Source: Gadus chalcogrammus
Taxonomy: Eukaryota; Chordata; Actinopteri; Gadiformes; Gadidae
Direction of reading: 5' to 3'
Assembly (NCBI RefSeq): GCF_026213295.1
Contig: NC_079422.1
Span: 25,062,221-25,126,220, forward strand
Length of the DNA stretch: 64,000 nt
Part shown: positions 1 through 41,815 of the stretch, in pieces
Numbering within the stretch: position 1 is the first letter of the stretch
How the letters are laid out: each line of letters begins with the position of its first letter
The notes under the pieces: generated by a model
What the model was told of the DNA's origin: nothing
What the model saw: the letters and a program-made list of their open reading frames with translations, nothing else
Databases searched by the model: none
Made by a program: the position numbers and the translations under genes

Positions 1-440
1 ACGGACACACACAGACACACACACACACATATGGACACAGACACACGGACACATACAGACACACGTATGGATACACACACGGACACACACCTAGAAACAC
101 ATATGGACACACATCGACACACACGCTGACACACACCTAGACAAACATATGGACACACATGGACCCACTCACAGACACACACTGACACACAACCTAGAAA
201 TACATATGGACACACATATGGACACACAAAAAGACACACAGACACACACACGGACACACATGGACAAACATGTACACACACCTAGACAGACATATGGACA
301 CACACACACACACACACACACACATGGACACACACCTAGACACACACTGACACACATACGGACACACACCTAGAGACAAATACACACATGGACACACACC
401 TAGACATACACACAGACACACACAAATGGACACATGCAGA
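1..440. repeat. CA-rich degenerate repeat
   Basis: ACACAC sequence with recurring GGACACACACCTAGACACA and CATATGGACACA variants, about 22-24 bp. Truncated by the window edge. It generates open frames on both strands that are not genes. Confidence 0.9.
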
Positions 441-470
441 CTCCCACTGTTTGCTTGTGTGAGCCTGCAT

Positions 471-471
471 G

Positions 472-559
<88 letters not shown>

Positions 560-562
560 TGT
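471..562. repeat. (GCGT)n tetranucleotide microsatellite
   Basis: About 22 perfect GTGC units. Confidence 0.97.
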
Positions 563-835
563 GCATGTGCGCCCGCGTGTGTAGGTGTCCATACGAAGTG
601 TGCTCACGTCCACCCGAGCGTTGCCCCTCCCCGGGACGGGGGTCTGATGTGTGCAGCGGTGGGTTACTTTGTGTTTGTCTTGTTAAGGGAGCAGCTGGCC
701 ACGGGATAGGAGGCTCATTCCTCACTCGTCCGCTCTCCATGCGTCCGAGTTAATGATGAAAACACCTCGCTGCAGCCGGCCATCGCTCAGCCCCTGACTG
801 ACGGAGACGGGAATGAATGGGACCGGGGCTGTGTG

Positions 836-1190
836 CACGAGTGTGTGTGTGTTTCTGTGCATGCGTGTGTGTAATTGTGTATGTATGTATGTGTGTGTGT
901 GTGTGTGTGTGTTAGTGTGCATGCACGTCTGTGTTAGTGTGCATAAGTGTCTGTTTATATGTGTGCATGTGCGCGTGCTTGTGTGTATGTGTGTTTAGAT
1001 TGTCTTTGTGTGTGTGCATGTGTGTGTCTGCACGTGTGCATGTTTGTGTGAATGTGCATGTGTGTGCGTGCGTGCGTGCCCGTGTCTGTGTGTTTGTGCG
1101 TGCACATGTGTTTGTCATTGTGTGTGTGTGTGCGTGCGTGCACGCGGGTGTGTTTGTGTGCGTGTGTGTGTGCGTGTGTGTGTGTGCCGA
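836..1190. repeat. Interrupted (GT)n tract
   Basis: GT-rich with GTGCGTGC, GTATGTAT and GTGCATGT interruptions. No coding content. Confidence 0.93.
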
Positions 1191-1600
1191 CTCATTACCT
1201 ACTTGTGTTCCTGGTGTAATTCTGTGTTTCTGTTTGTGCGTCCGCATTAGCCCCCTCGGCCCCAGTGTGTCGGTGTGTTTGCCGTCTGTCATTCTGGTGG
1301 CACATTAGCAACCACACCGTCCTAATGTACTCCGGCCGCACCGCACGCCTCTCCCAAGATGCACTGTGGTTTTACCTGGCAGACTCTGAGTGCCGTGTTC
1401 TGACAGGAGGTATCGTTTCCTCCTGTTGACGGGGCTCAAGGCCCCCCAGAGTTCACGCTCGGCTTTCTCTCCGCAGATCCGTCCGGCCGCCATCACCGCT
1501 GAAAGCCTTTTTCCAAAAATAAAAAACGGCTCAGACCAATCAATGCTCAGGGGGGGGGGGGGGTCGGCTCACGGCGGACAAGAAGCGAGGCAGTCGGGGC
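1191..1600. other. Unique sequence, no gene seen
   Basis: Mixed-composition sequence with a G14 run at 1550-1563. Nothing else supportable. Confidence 0.4.
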
Positions 1601-1602
1601 GC

Positions 1603-1724
1603 CCCGATGGCTCACCGGGTGGAGCGCGTACCATTTAGGCCCAGTCCTGGTCGCAGCGAACCTGCCCGTGGTCCTCTGCTGCATGTCCTCCCCCTCCATC
1701 TCACTCTATCATAAAGCATAAAGA
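1603..1724 (+). mobile_element. tRNA-derived SINE (fish type, short)
   Basis: GATGGCTCACCGGGTGGAGC resembles a tRNA A-box region; GCCCGTGGTCCTCTGCTGCA and the tail CATAAAGCATAAAG are typical of a common fish SINE. The B-box is degraded. Confidence 0.6.
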
Positions 1725-1967
1725 AACAAAAGAAACATGTATTTTTGTGATTTAAGATAAAGAAATACATTTCAATAAAAAACGCTGCAGTCTGCCGAAT
1801 GAAAACAACAATGGTGGCGGCCGAGCAGAGAGCAGCGGTAGCTGAAGAAGAAGCACGACCCTCCCTCTCATTGGCTGTGTGACACGAACATGAACATCAG
1901 GATGATTCCCCACCGGTGTGTCTGCGACCTCCGTTACGGCTCGCTTTGTGTCACAGACAAAACAGCA

Positions 1968-2130
1968 GTGTGTGTGTTGGTGTGCGCGCGTGTGTGTGTG
2001 TGAGTGTGTTTGTGCGTGTGTGTGCGTGTGTGTGCGTGTGTGCGTGCGTGCGTGTGTGTGCGTGCGTGTACGTGTGTGTGTGTGTTTGTGCGTGCGTGCG
2101 TGCGTGCGTGTGTGTGCGTGTCTGTGTACT
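1968..2130. repeat. Interrupted (GT)n tract
   Basis: GTGTGTGC/GTGCGTGC mixture. Non-coding. Confidence 0.93.
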
Positions 2131-2349
2131 GATTGGCTATCAGCTGTTATGTCCTGCTCAGACCCTCTCCTAATTGGCTCTTCTTTGTTAATAAACGAAC
2201 ACATGAGCTGATCAGCATCACCATCTCGTCACACTCATGAGGACAGTCTCTGGACCGGTGGGTACACTGCAGTACCTTCCTCCCGCTATTGGTCAGCGTC
2301 CAGACGGATGACCGTTGCCACGTCACACCAGCCTCTGTGAGTCATAAGG

Positions 2350-2628
2350 GGGCGGCATGTGGCTCAGGAGGTAGACCGCGTTGAGTTGTAACTGGAAGGT
2401 TGCTAGTTCGATTCCCCGGCTCCTCCTAGCTGTGAGTGTCAAGGTGTCCCTGAGCGAGACGCCTCACCCTAACTGCTTTCGACAAGCTGGCTGTCGACTT
2501 GCGTGGTTGACGCCGCCGTCGGTGTGTGAAGGTGTGCATGAATGGGTGAATGTCAGGCAGTATTGTACAGTGCTTTGAGTGGCCACTGGTTAGAAAAGAG
2601 CTACATAAACGCAGTCCATTTACCATTC
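2350..2628 (+). mobile_element. tRNA-derived SINE, nearly full length
   Basis: The tRNA-like head GGCATGTGGCTCAGGAGGTA and B-box-like GTTGCTAGTTCGATTCC are followed by the conserved body (CAAGCTGGCTGTCGACTTGC, GTGTGTGAAGGTGTGCATGA) and the tail GCTACATAAACGCAGTCCAT. I recall this organisation from fish genomes; the exact family name is not assigned. Confidence 0.8.
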
Positions 2629-2639
2629 ATAGACCCCGG

Positions 2640-3285
2640 TTCCACTATCCTCTCTATGGCTCTACTATTCCCTGGTAACCTTACTGACAGCAGTTACCTG
2701 TTAACTAAGCTGAGTTCTGCCCTCTGTCATCCAGATCCCGTTCCACCTCTGTGACAGCTACTGGCCTGTGGAGACATCATCTCCCTGGCTCCTTCAGATC
2801 CCCGCTCCCAACCTTTTAGTGATTCATCTTTTTTGTTTCATTCCCTGGTAGAGTGCTAGGCACGGGCTGAGTGCTTGTGTGTGCATGTTGATGCATGGGC
2901 TACAGGCTCCCTTCAGGTCTGCATCTCGTCTGTTTGTTTGTTTGTTTGTTTGTTTGCCGCTGTCTGCGCCCTGGATTCGTTTAGGACCTGAGTCTACGCC
3001 GGTTGCTCTCAATGCATTTCATAAATACTTTTGATTTGATCTGCTGCGTAGGTTATACCTAGGAGTATCTCATCGCGCATGCGGTTTCATACAGGGTATG
3101 CACGGGCTCAGGTTATGATTATAATCCGTGTGTTTGTCGGTGCTCTACCGTTGCAGGAAGCTTGTCTCCTCTCCACTCCATCAAACCTAGATCAAACCTC
3201 CAGCCCGACTAGAGGGATGAGTCACTCTCATTTAAAATGTGACTTGATGAGCGGGCTGCACAGCACGGAGGAAGAGGCAGAGAAA
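2640..3285. other. Unique sequence, no gene seen
   Basis: Contains a (TTTG)5 near 2934-2957 and is followed by a C26 run at 3286-3311. No splice-bounded reading frame of note. Confidence 0.4.
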
Positions 3286-3311
3286 CCCCCCCCCCCCCCC
3301 CCCCCCCCCCC
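3286..3311. repeat. C26 homopolymer
   Basis: Uninterrupted C run. Comparable runs occur at 36823-36849 and 46420-46441, and a G run at 32312-32330. Confidence 0.97.
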
Positions 3312-3351
3312 AACTGTGAATAGATATATGAACCCTTTAAAGTCTTAAAGG

Positions 3352-3400
3352 GGAATTGAACGATGATTGTCTAAAGTTTAGACAATCAACGTTCAATTCC
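3352..3400. repeat. Near-perfect 24-bp inverted repeat with one-base centre
   Basis: Arm 3352-3375 is complementary to 3377-3400 at 23 of 24 positions (single mismatch at 3363/3389). The ends are GGAATTGAACG and CGTTCAATTCC. Confidence 0.9.
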
Positions 3401-3714
3401 GACTCAGAGTCGGTGTCAAACTGTGTGCCCTGTTCAATTACACACGCGACTGCATTCTTCCACCGCGTATTAACTCCACACATGATGCACTGATGAATCT
3501 ACAAAAACACTCTAAAGGCACGTGTACACACACACGCATGCAGGCATGTACACATGTACACACACGCAAGCACATATTTATATGCATTTCTTTTTCTCTG
3601 CAGGGCTTCAATCAGTGCGCCCTGCTTACCAATTTCAAAGGGAAGTGTTTCCTTAAGATAGAAGCAGCTTACTGCACTTTAGCTGGCACTACGCCACTGG
3701 CATGCGATTACTGC

Positions 3715-3715
<1 letters not shown>

Positions 3716-3806
<91 letters not shown>

Positions 3807-4075
3807 AGTGTGTGCGTATGTGTGTGCGTGTGTGTGCACGTGCGGGCATGTGTGTGTGTGAAGGAAAACTGAGTCAATCGAGGCACACTTTCTGGTCCAT
3901 TTTCTGGTCCGTGTGTGCATGTGTGTGCGTGTGTGTGCCTGTGTGCATGTGTTTGTGTGTGTGAGTGTCTGCTTGTGCGTGCCTGTGTGTGTGCGTGCAT
4001 GTGCGTGCTTGCATGCGTGCGTGGGTGTGTGTGATGGAAAACGGAGTCAATCGAGACACACTTTCTGGTCCCTTT
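3716..4075. repeat. (TG)n tract with a tandem duplication
   Basis: Long GT-rich stretch in which a segment of about 165 bp is duplicated: AGTCAATCGAGGCACACTTT at about 3871 recurs as AGTCAATCGAGACACACTTT at about 4044, each followed by CTGGTCC. Confidence 0.9.
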
Positions 4076-4254
4076 TCCCGGCAGTAACTATAAGGGCATG
4101 ACGGAAATAGCAGGTATACTCCGGTCAGGGTCGTGCGTGTTATTAATTTCGCCGGGCCGACTTCCGTCGTCTCCGAATGAAATTACCAGGAACACAATTC
4201 ATTGAGTAATGACCTACTGACTGAAGGGAAAAAAGCAATTAATTCCAGGGGTGC

Positions 4255-5012
4255 GTGACGCGTGTGAATATATTATACCTGGGGTGGGTGTCAGCCCACC
4301 CTGCCAGTCTGGCACCTGGGGTCCCAGACGCCCAGCGACCAGGGGGAGGATCTGACTGGACACCCAGCAGAAGGTGGAGGATCTGATTGGCTGTCCAGAG
4401 TAGCATCCAGCTGCAGCCCCGGAGGCGAACACTGTGGTGTGGCAACGCACTGTTGGGTGGCGGGTTTTTTCGGCTTTTTCCGACTTTTTGCATCACAGTT
4501 GCGTCCCAGTCGACGTTGTTCGACTTGTTTGATCTAAGTCAAAGAAGAAGGAGAAGACATGCACCTCTAAGTATTTAGCGTCTTCATATAGTATTTGTAT
4601 TTTTCACCATCGTCTAGCTAATTAGCATATGTTTTGGGTAAGGGTAGCCCTAACCATAGCCCTAGCCCTAACCATAAATATTTTTTTGGGATTAATTCTT
4701 AAGTGTTTTATTGAAATTTAACAAGAAAAAAAATTTACGCAAAAAAACATATATATATTTTTAATTCGATTAATTTATAATTATTATCTTAATGACATTT
4801 AACAAGAACAATTGACATTGAAAACTCGACTGGGGAAAACTCTCGACCTGCCACACCACAGTGCGTTGCCACATCACAGGGTTCGACTCCGGGACTACAG
4901 CTGGAGGCTATGGGGTCCACGACCAGGGGGAGGATCTGATAGGATGCCCAGTGACCAATGGGAGGATCTCTGGCTGACAGGCCATCCACAACAGCCTCAG
5001 ACACCACTTGAT
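4255..5012. repeat. Rearranged repeat cluster with direct and inverted copies
   Basis: GACCAGGGGGAGGATCTGA occurs at about 4338 and 4921 in direct orientation. The rc of CAGTGCGTTGCCACA (4438-4452) occurs at about 4859, with matching flanks ACTCCGG/GAGGCGAAC and CTACAGCTGGAGGCT. AT-rich sequence lies between. Probably pieces of a small element. Confidence 0.6.
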
Positions 5013-5194
5013 GTGCTGCTTTGGTGTGTGACAACCCCGGTGTTATTTTATTTATTCCGCCTTACACACACACACAGATGCACAAACCCACACACTCTAT
5101 ATACTCTGTCAAGACTGACGAGGTGGTTTCAGGTATGTGCACAGAATACAGAAGTCCACTTTAACACGTGTTGTCAAAGGGAAACTCTACCTCA

Positions 5195-5632
5195 AACCCA
5201 CCCCCCCCTCTCCCTCTCCCTCTCTGTCTCTCTCTATGTGTGTGTCTGTCTGTCTGTCTGTCTGTCTCACGCTCTCACTCCATTCTTCCTTCTAAGAATA
5301 CAATTTAAGATAGGAGTATGATTTTCTGTCTCTCTCTCCATCACTCAATTCTTACTAACAAGAATTAAAACATAGATATCCTAAATTCAAGTTTCTTACT
5401 AGTCATGATTTATTTCAGACTAGCAAGAATCAAATTCTTTCCAGTGATGCTAAAACCATTCAAATCTAAAGCGGTTTTCGATATCTCTGTCTCTCTCTCT
5501 GTATACCACTTTGTCCCTCCGTCTCTTTCTCTGTCTCTCCCTTCTGTTTCACCATCTGTCTACCTCTGACCGTCTCTCCCTCTCTATCTGTCTCTCCCTT
5601 TATCTGTCTGTCTCTCTGTCTGTCGTTGAGTC
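5195..5632. repeat. CT-rich and (TGTC)n tracts
   Basis: Pyrimidine-rich stretches at 5200-5275 and 5483-5632, with three TTCTTACTA/AGAATT-like segments between them. Confidence 0.85.
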
Positions 5633-5639
5633 GCTGATT

Positions 5640-6650
5640 GTTATCTCTTGTCTCTCCCGTCATCAGACCGGTGGGATCTGTCATCGCTGGCCCATCTGTC
5701 GCGTCGTACATCTCCATTGTTTACGCTTCGCTTCCCCTCAGAGCACAGAGACATGGTCCAAGTCTGTCGAGGACGATGGCGTCTTCATTCCCTAATGTTT
5801 CTGAAGTAACTGATGGATGACGCACATAATGGAGGCTTTGCAACTCAATTAAAGCGTAAGATCACAAATTAAATAATATTTGTGTTTTCGCGCGGGGGAT
5901 GGAAATAGTATAAAAAAATAGTATATCAAAATAGTTCACAAACCCATGAAGTTCATAAAGTCATTGGTGGCGGTGTAATGGATGATGTTCGGGAAGGTTG
6001 CCCAATGCTGGGTCAGCATGAATACTGAGTGAAATGAGGGTTCCACGTTTTATGTTCTTTCCACAGATTAATGGCCCCATTGTCTAATTTTGGCTGAAAA
6101 CAATGTTGTTGCAAAGCAATTATTTGGCCACCAAAGATAGGTTTCCTTCACAAGGCAGCAATGATAAAGTTCTTCTGAATGTCCTTAAACCTTCAAAAAG
6201 AACAGTCCAATAGCGTGGTCCCCCGAGGAGTGAGTCTCCCCCTGCCTTCAGGCCTTCAGGCTTGGCATGATAAAAATACACATATTGTAGATGAATACTA
6301 AACGGTCGCGCTCCGGCTTAACCATTGTCCTGTTCCTTTATTGGTCTGCCAGTAATCACCCTCCAAAATAAGACACACAAACTCCCGGTCTGCTCACAGA
6401 CAAAGCACTTCTATTGTGTGTCCGCGTGCCTGATAACTACCAGACTGGGTGCGGAGCCAGGCCTATCTGTCCTCTGCAGGTCTGCCTCCAGGGGCCGACG
6501 CGGCCCGGGTCCCGGTCTCACCGCTCGGAGCCGCACTGGGATAGCGCCACTACCGTTCACTCTCGTTGGAGCTGCACACCGCACCACACACGCGCGTTAC
6601 GTCACAACGAGTGTGGGTGTGTGTTCGTGTTGACCTTTCCTCCTCAGTGT
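5640..6650. other. Intergenic sequence, no gene seen
   Basis: Mixed composition. The frame near 6325-6630 has no family resemblance and no splice context. Confidence 0.4.
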
Positions 6651-6688
6651 GTGTGTGTGTGTGTGTGTGTGTATACTCCTCAATGTGT

Positions 6689-6757
6689 GTGAGTGAGTGA
6701 GTGAGTGAGTGAGTGAGTGAGTGAGTGAGTGAGTGAGTGAGTGAGTGAGTGAGTGAG
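6689..6757. repeat. (GAGT)17 microsatellite
   Basis: Perfect tetranucleotide repeat after a (GT) tract at 6645-6671. Confidence 0.96.
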
Positions 6758-6759
6758 GA

Positions 6760-7800
6760 GGTTACTAACTCCTCATTGTGTGTGTCTGTGTGTTGTTTCG
6801 ATGGATAACACCAGAACACACAGCGCAGGCGGATATCAGTGTCAATATTCATTAGACGAGGTAAACTATCCGTGACTATATCCATAAGACCATCCGGCGC
6901 CGGCGGCGGTGGGCTGAACAAGGCTCACAACGGCCGGGAGGACGCCGCCGATTTGGGCTGACTTGGGTATAAAAACAGAAAGGTGCAGTGTTCGCTGTAA
7001 CCGAGTAATGACGGTAAAGGCCTTTGTGGACAGACCTTAAAGCGAGGATCAAATGCAGAACACATGACAGCCCAGTGGAAGCGTGACTTCAGAACGCTCA
7101 CTCGGTCTTCATGATTAATGCATTGGGAGCGCCGTGATCTCAACGAGGGCAGCTCACGGAGGGTAATTAAAAGTGGGTTGACAGTGTTTGCTCCTGGAAG
7201 GAGAAGACACAGCCATCATTATCATTAGGCTTGATTTGTTTTTTGACTGGATTTGCTGACTGCATATCAATACTCATGCAGGGTGGGGTGTAGAATGAGA
7301 AACGACTGACCCAGCCGTGAAAAGAAAGAAAAAGAAAAGGGGATCAGTACATGGACATTTTTCTTTAGATAATTATGAAATTGAGAAATATTGTGTTTTT
7401 CATTTATACATGTAGCCCATTATTAATTGCTATATTAATTCATGAGAAAGTCCGATACAACCAAGTATTCTTTAGTTTAAGAAACAATTTCAGTACATCA
7501 CAGCAGTGAACAAAGAACAGACTGCTAAAACAAGTTTACATAATCAATGGAAAGTAAATGTGACCCGATTGGACGATTTAGAACAAGTAAAAGCCCCAGA
7601 TGAAAAACATAATAAACATGGAGCCTAATATCGGCTTTTCAACCGTACCGAAGAAACAAAATCCTGAGCTCAATGTTCCTAGAAACCACACAAAACTAGT
7701 ACCTACACACTCCTTCTCCACCTTTGGGTCATGGTATATGTCCTGTAGTAAAGTGGAGAGTTCACCTGGACTCTGCATAACCCCCCCCCAGCCCCCCCAC
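6760..7800. other. Intergenic sequence, no gene seen
   Basis: Unique-looking, AT-rich from about 7370. No supported feature. Confidence 0.4.
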
Positions 7801-7804
7801 CCCT

Positions 7805-8062
7805 CTTATGCACTTGGTACATGTTGTACGTCCTGGCACTTAAAAATAGTGCTTAGCATTTTGTAGTACCTTATCCCAGCTATCTTTGTTGTGTACGGAG
7901 AACGGGTTAACCTAGCGATTGTTAGTGCTTTGCACTTGGTTCTATGAACATCCTTACTGTACCGACAGCAATATATTGTTTCTCTTTCTTCTGACAAAGG
8001 TTCGTATTGTAAGGCACTTTGGATCTAAGCGTCTGCTAAATGCCCTGAAGGTAAATGTAGTG
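7805..8062 (+). mobile_element. Dispersed retroposon R1, copy 1
   Basis: Shared segments: GTACGTCCTGGCACTTAAAA, AGCTATCTTTGTTG, CTTTCTTCTGACAAA and the 3' tail AGCGTCTGCTAAATGCCCT ending in GTAAATG repeats. Such tails are typical of L2-type LINEs and the SINEs they mobilise. Other copies: 27781-28015 (minus), 51935-52115 (plus) and 59425-59522 (minus, partial). Confidence 0.75.
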
Positions 8063-8409
8063 CTTACGTACCAGGTGGTCTGGTGGTTCCCCAGCTCTGA
8101 AGAGTTTAACAGAAACTGAACTCGGTCGCTCTCGTCAACTTCACTCAGTTAACGTTGTGTATGACCTAGCGAGACCAGCAATACAGTCCCCGAGTAAAAC
8201 AAAGACATCACCGTCACATAACAAAAAGGCTGTTGATGTTTGCAGCCAAATAAAAACCTTGATATTGATTTCCAAACAGCAGAGACCACCTCTTAACCAA
8301 CAGTAAAGTTTCATCTCTCAGTGTAACTATCCCTAACTGGCACCCACATTAAACTCTGAGGATTATTGATGCTTTCTTTACGGCCATTTAAATCAAGCTT
8401 GTTATTGGT

Positions 8410-8415
8410 TTTATT
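8410..8415 (-). terminator. Candidate prodh polyadenylation signal
   Basis: AATAAA on the minus strand about 735 bases after the prodh stop codon. No closer canonical hexamer was noticed on that strand. Motif only; unproven. Confidence 0.35.
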
Positions 8416-8519
8416 CCCACTGTCTGCGCGTAGGATAAATGGAGTGATAAAAAAAAGAGGCGTCCCCCATTCTGTCTCCTGTTGATGGCTCCCGTAGTCC
8501 TATTGGGCTAGTAAAGACG

Positions 8520-8828
8520 CCATCATGATGGATACGGGGGGGGGGGAGGGGGGATGAAACATGGTGGGAGACACGTCTCAGAGACGCTGAGGCAGCGGCG
8601 GGCTGAGGGGGAAGATGACATGCACACGGGGGGAGGAATGGGGGAGGGCGGGGGGAGGAGCAGGGGAGCTGGGTCAGGGCAGGACAGATGAGGGCAGCAC
8701 CTGCGACTGGGAATAAGCTGCAGAGGAGGAAATGATGGGAACGAAAAATATATGTATATATACATATGAAAGATGGGAGCCGAGACACTGAGGGGGATTT
8801 ATGTGTTTGGATGCACGGGATGATGCAA

Positions 8829-8864
<36 letters not shown>

Positions 8865-8925
8865 CATAAACAGATATTCTCTCTCTGTCCATCTCCCCTC
8901 TCTCTCTCTCTCTCTCTCTCTTCTC
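8520..8925. repeat. Purine-rich, (CA)n and (CT)n tracts downstream of prodh
   Basis: G-rich stretch at 8537-8660, (AC)16 at 8830-8862 and (CT)n at 8879-8921. Probably within the prodh 3' UTR. Confidence 0.85.
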
Positions 8926-8929
8926 TGCA

Positions 8930-9150
8930 GCTCTAGAAGACCTCTCCAGAACACCTCTCCAGAACACCTCTCTTGAAGATGTCTCTAAATAACCCTCTAG
9001 AAGACCTCTATAAAGCTCCTCTCTAGAGGACCTCTCTAGAAGACCTCTCTAGAAGACCTCTATAAAGATCTCTCCAGAAGACCCCTCTAGGAAACCCCCC
9101 AAAAGACTACTCTAGAAGACATCTCTATAAGGGCGCTCTAGAAGATCGCT

Positions 9151-9160
<10 letters not shown>
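8930..9160. repeat. Degenerate CTCTAGAAGAC-type minisatellite over the prodh stop codon and 3' UTR
   Basis: Some 15 or more units of about 11-16 bp on the theme CTCTAGAAGACCT. The copy nearest the coding region contains the rc of the prodh stop codon and its last two codons (GTC TTC TAG on the transcript), so the array starts inside the CDS. Confidence 0.85.
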
Positions 9161-22886
<13,726 letters not shown>

Positions 22887-24774
22887 TATACGGTGGAGGT
22901 CACACGGACCACACTCAAAGTGCAATTTGAAGGTCTGAAGTGAACACGGAGCGGGTCCGCGCGGGTTCAGGTGGTTTTCAGTATTGTCCGTTGGCGTTTT
23001 CACCCAAAGGCGCACATTTAAAAGTCACCGCTTTTAAAAAACAGACCGAATGTGGACGTGCGCCTTCAGGTGTGACGCGGGGGTAGACGATGACGAAGAA
23101 ATAACAAACAATCACAAACAAGCGTGGCATGTAATGTGAGCCCCCACAAACACAAATGAGAATCAACAGAGAAAACAGAATGAATTTAAGGAAAACATTT
23201 TAGGCCAGTATGCATCCTAAAACATACATATATAATTAAAAAATATATGTATTAGAAATATATATAAATACATAGGCCTACAAACCAAATGTACACCGTG
23301 TTTGTATATCATGACAGACCAATGCATTCGGGATGATTTTCATAATTACCACACGAGGGCGCCATTGTTCTACATAGTCGTTTCTTGCGACCCCACACCC
23401 GTAAATATTCGAAACTACAGGCAATATTTAAAACGTTGACAAATAACAGAAAAGGGTTGCTTCGAAATTCTACTAGGAATATAATATAAACCAGTTGAGG
23501 CCTTTTGCTTAATTCAAATTTGTGCTTCTTAGGATGATGGCATACCTCAGAGGAGGTGGGGGATGATGAAGATGATGATGAGGATGTCGTCTAATGATCT
23601 AAATGTCATTATTGTGACCTTGATATTAAGTCCGATTGTATTGTTCCTGTATTTGTTGTATTGTATGTTCAACCCATTCACGCCCACCAACCGCATTGTA
23701 TTCAATGTTAGATCTATAAAACCAGATTAGAGTACAAAAGTCTCCTGTAGAACCAGGCCGTCCATTTGTCCGCCACGCATGGCGCTCAAACCTCAGCCAC
23801 GGCTGCCTCGATCCCCTCTCGTCTCACGACGGAACGCCTGGGACGACATGCGTACAATAAGCGTTACAGGCAAGAAAGAGAAGAGAGGGCGGGACTTTCA
23901 GTTACATGGGTTAAGCTGGTAGAGGGAGGGACTTTCTGTATCAGCGATATCCGTTTCTGTTACATGTTTCAGATTTTGCGTTGTCAGAATATTCGTCGAA
24001 ACCCCACACGGTCTGACATTATCGTTGTTCTTCTTCTCGTCTTGTTCTCGTTATTTTCGCTCCAGGGGACGGCTAACTGACGCACGCGGCGTATATAAAG
24101 AAGAGACCGGATGTGAATTACGAGAGACCAGGATAACGCTACAGTCCAGGGTCCTATCTCAGCTTGCCCTAACGGTGGCCAAGGATAGAGTAACAAATCA
24201 GGAATTTCCCTTCTGCCACTCCTGAGAGCGCCAGAGAAGACCCAAAGTTACGGATTAAACCCCTCTCCTCAGAGAGCGGCCAAGAAAGGACCCCAAACAA
24301 CAGTTTTTGGTCCATCACAACTTTAATTCTGACGCAGTGAGGACTTTTCCGGCTGAAATCTAACTTTTTTCGGTGCGGGATGTTAAGACGCGTCGGGTTT
24401 ACGACACAGCGACTTTTTTTTTTCTTCCCTTTGAGCAATCTTTAAGGAGTTGATGTCGCACTAACGGAGCTTCTCCTCAACACATTCTCCTTTGCAACCC
24501 TGGTTTGGTGGGAATGAGGAGATTGCGAACCTGTTGCGTAATCGTTTTTTGGACACTTTATTTTGGACCTTGGGTGCGTCGATGACGCACAGGGTGGCCC
24601 ATTTACAATATTCTTTTGAATGCGGATTATATTTGATTCTTAAAGTGAACTCTATGATAGGCTGCATCACCAGCACCTCTGGATTTAGCGCACAAACCTC
24701 CCGCTTGGGCCACAATAGAGAAGCCTCGTCGCTGGAGCCATAGGGGCCACTAGGAGGATGCATCCTTATGTACA
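22887..24774. promoter_or_regulatory. Head-to-head intergenic region between prodh and scarf2
   Basis: The two start codons lie 1.9 kb apart and point away from each other. The interval contains both 5' UTRs and core promoters. GC-rich sequence lies inside and just before prodh exon 1 (about 22670-22990), AT-rich sequence at about 23200-23300, and a GATGAT-rich stretch near 23560-23590. No additional gene was recognised. Confidence 0.6.
24092..24099 (+). promoter_or_regulatory. Candidate TATA box for scarf2
   Basis: TATATAAA in a GC-flanked context (CGCGGCG before, GAAGAGACCGG after), 683 bases before the scarf2 ATG. A start about 30 bases downstream would give a 5' UTR of roughly 650 nt. 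Motif only. Confidence 0.35.
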
Positions 24775-41582
<16,808 letters not shown>

Positions 41583-41639
41583 TCTTCTAGCGGACGGTCG
41601 ACCAAGATTTGTAATATTTCTTTCTAAAGGACTGCACCA

Positions 41640-41815
41640 ACTCAATGGTTGGAGTGGATGTATCCAGCCTACTGGTTGGAGGGGACTTCACCAGCCTACT
41701 GTTGGAGTGGATTAAACCAGCCTACTGGTTGGAGTTGACTATACCAGCGTGATAGTTGGAGTGGACTATACCATCATAATGGTTGGAGTGGAATATACCA
41801 GCATAATGGTTGAAA
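41640..41815. repeat. Minisatellite in the scarf2 3' UTR
   Basis: Five to six units of about 31 bp on the theme ACTGGTTGGAGTGGA - TATACCAGCATA, beginning about 60 bases after the stop codon. Confidence 0.88.

Noticed and set aside
149..1308. Many THTHTH / CVCVCV open frames over CA/GT tracts here and elsewhere
   Set aside because: Direct translations of dinucleotide repeats; no gene context.
4645..4675. CCCTAACC-like motifs as interstitial telomere repeat
   Set aside because: Only three or four imperfect units; too short and irregular.
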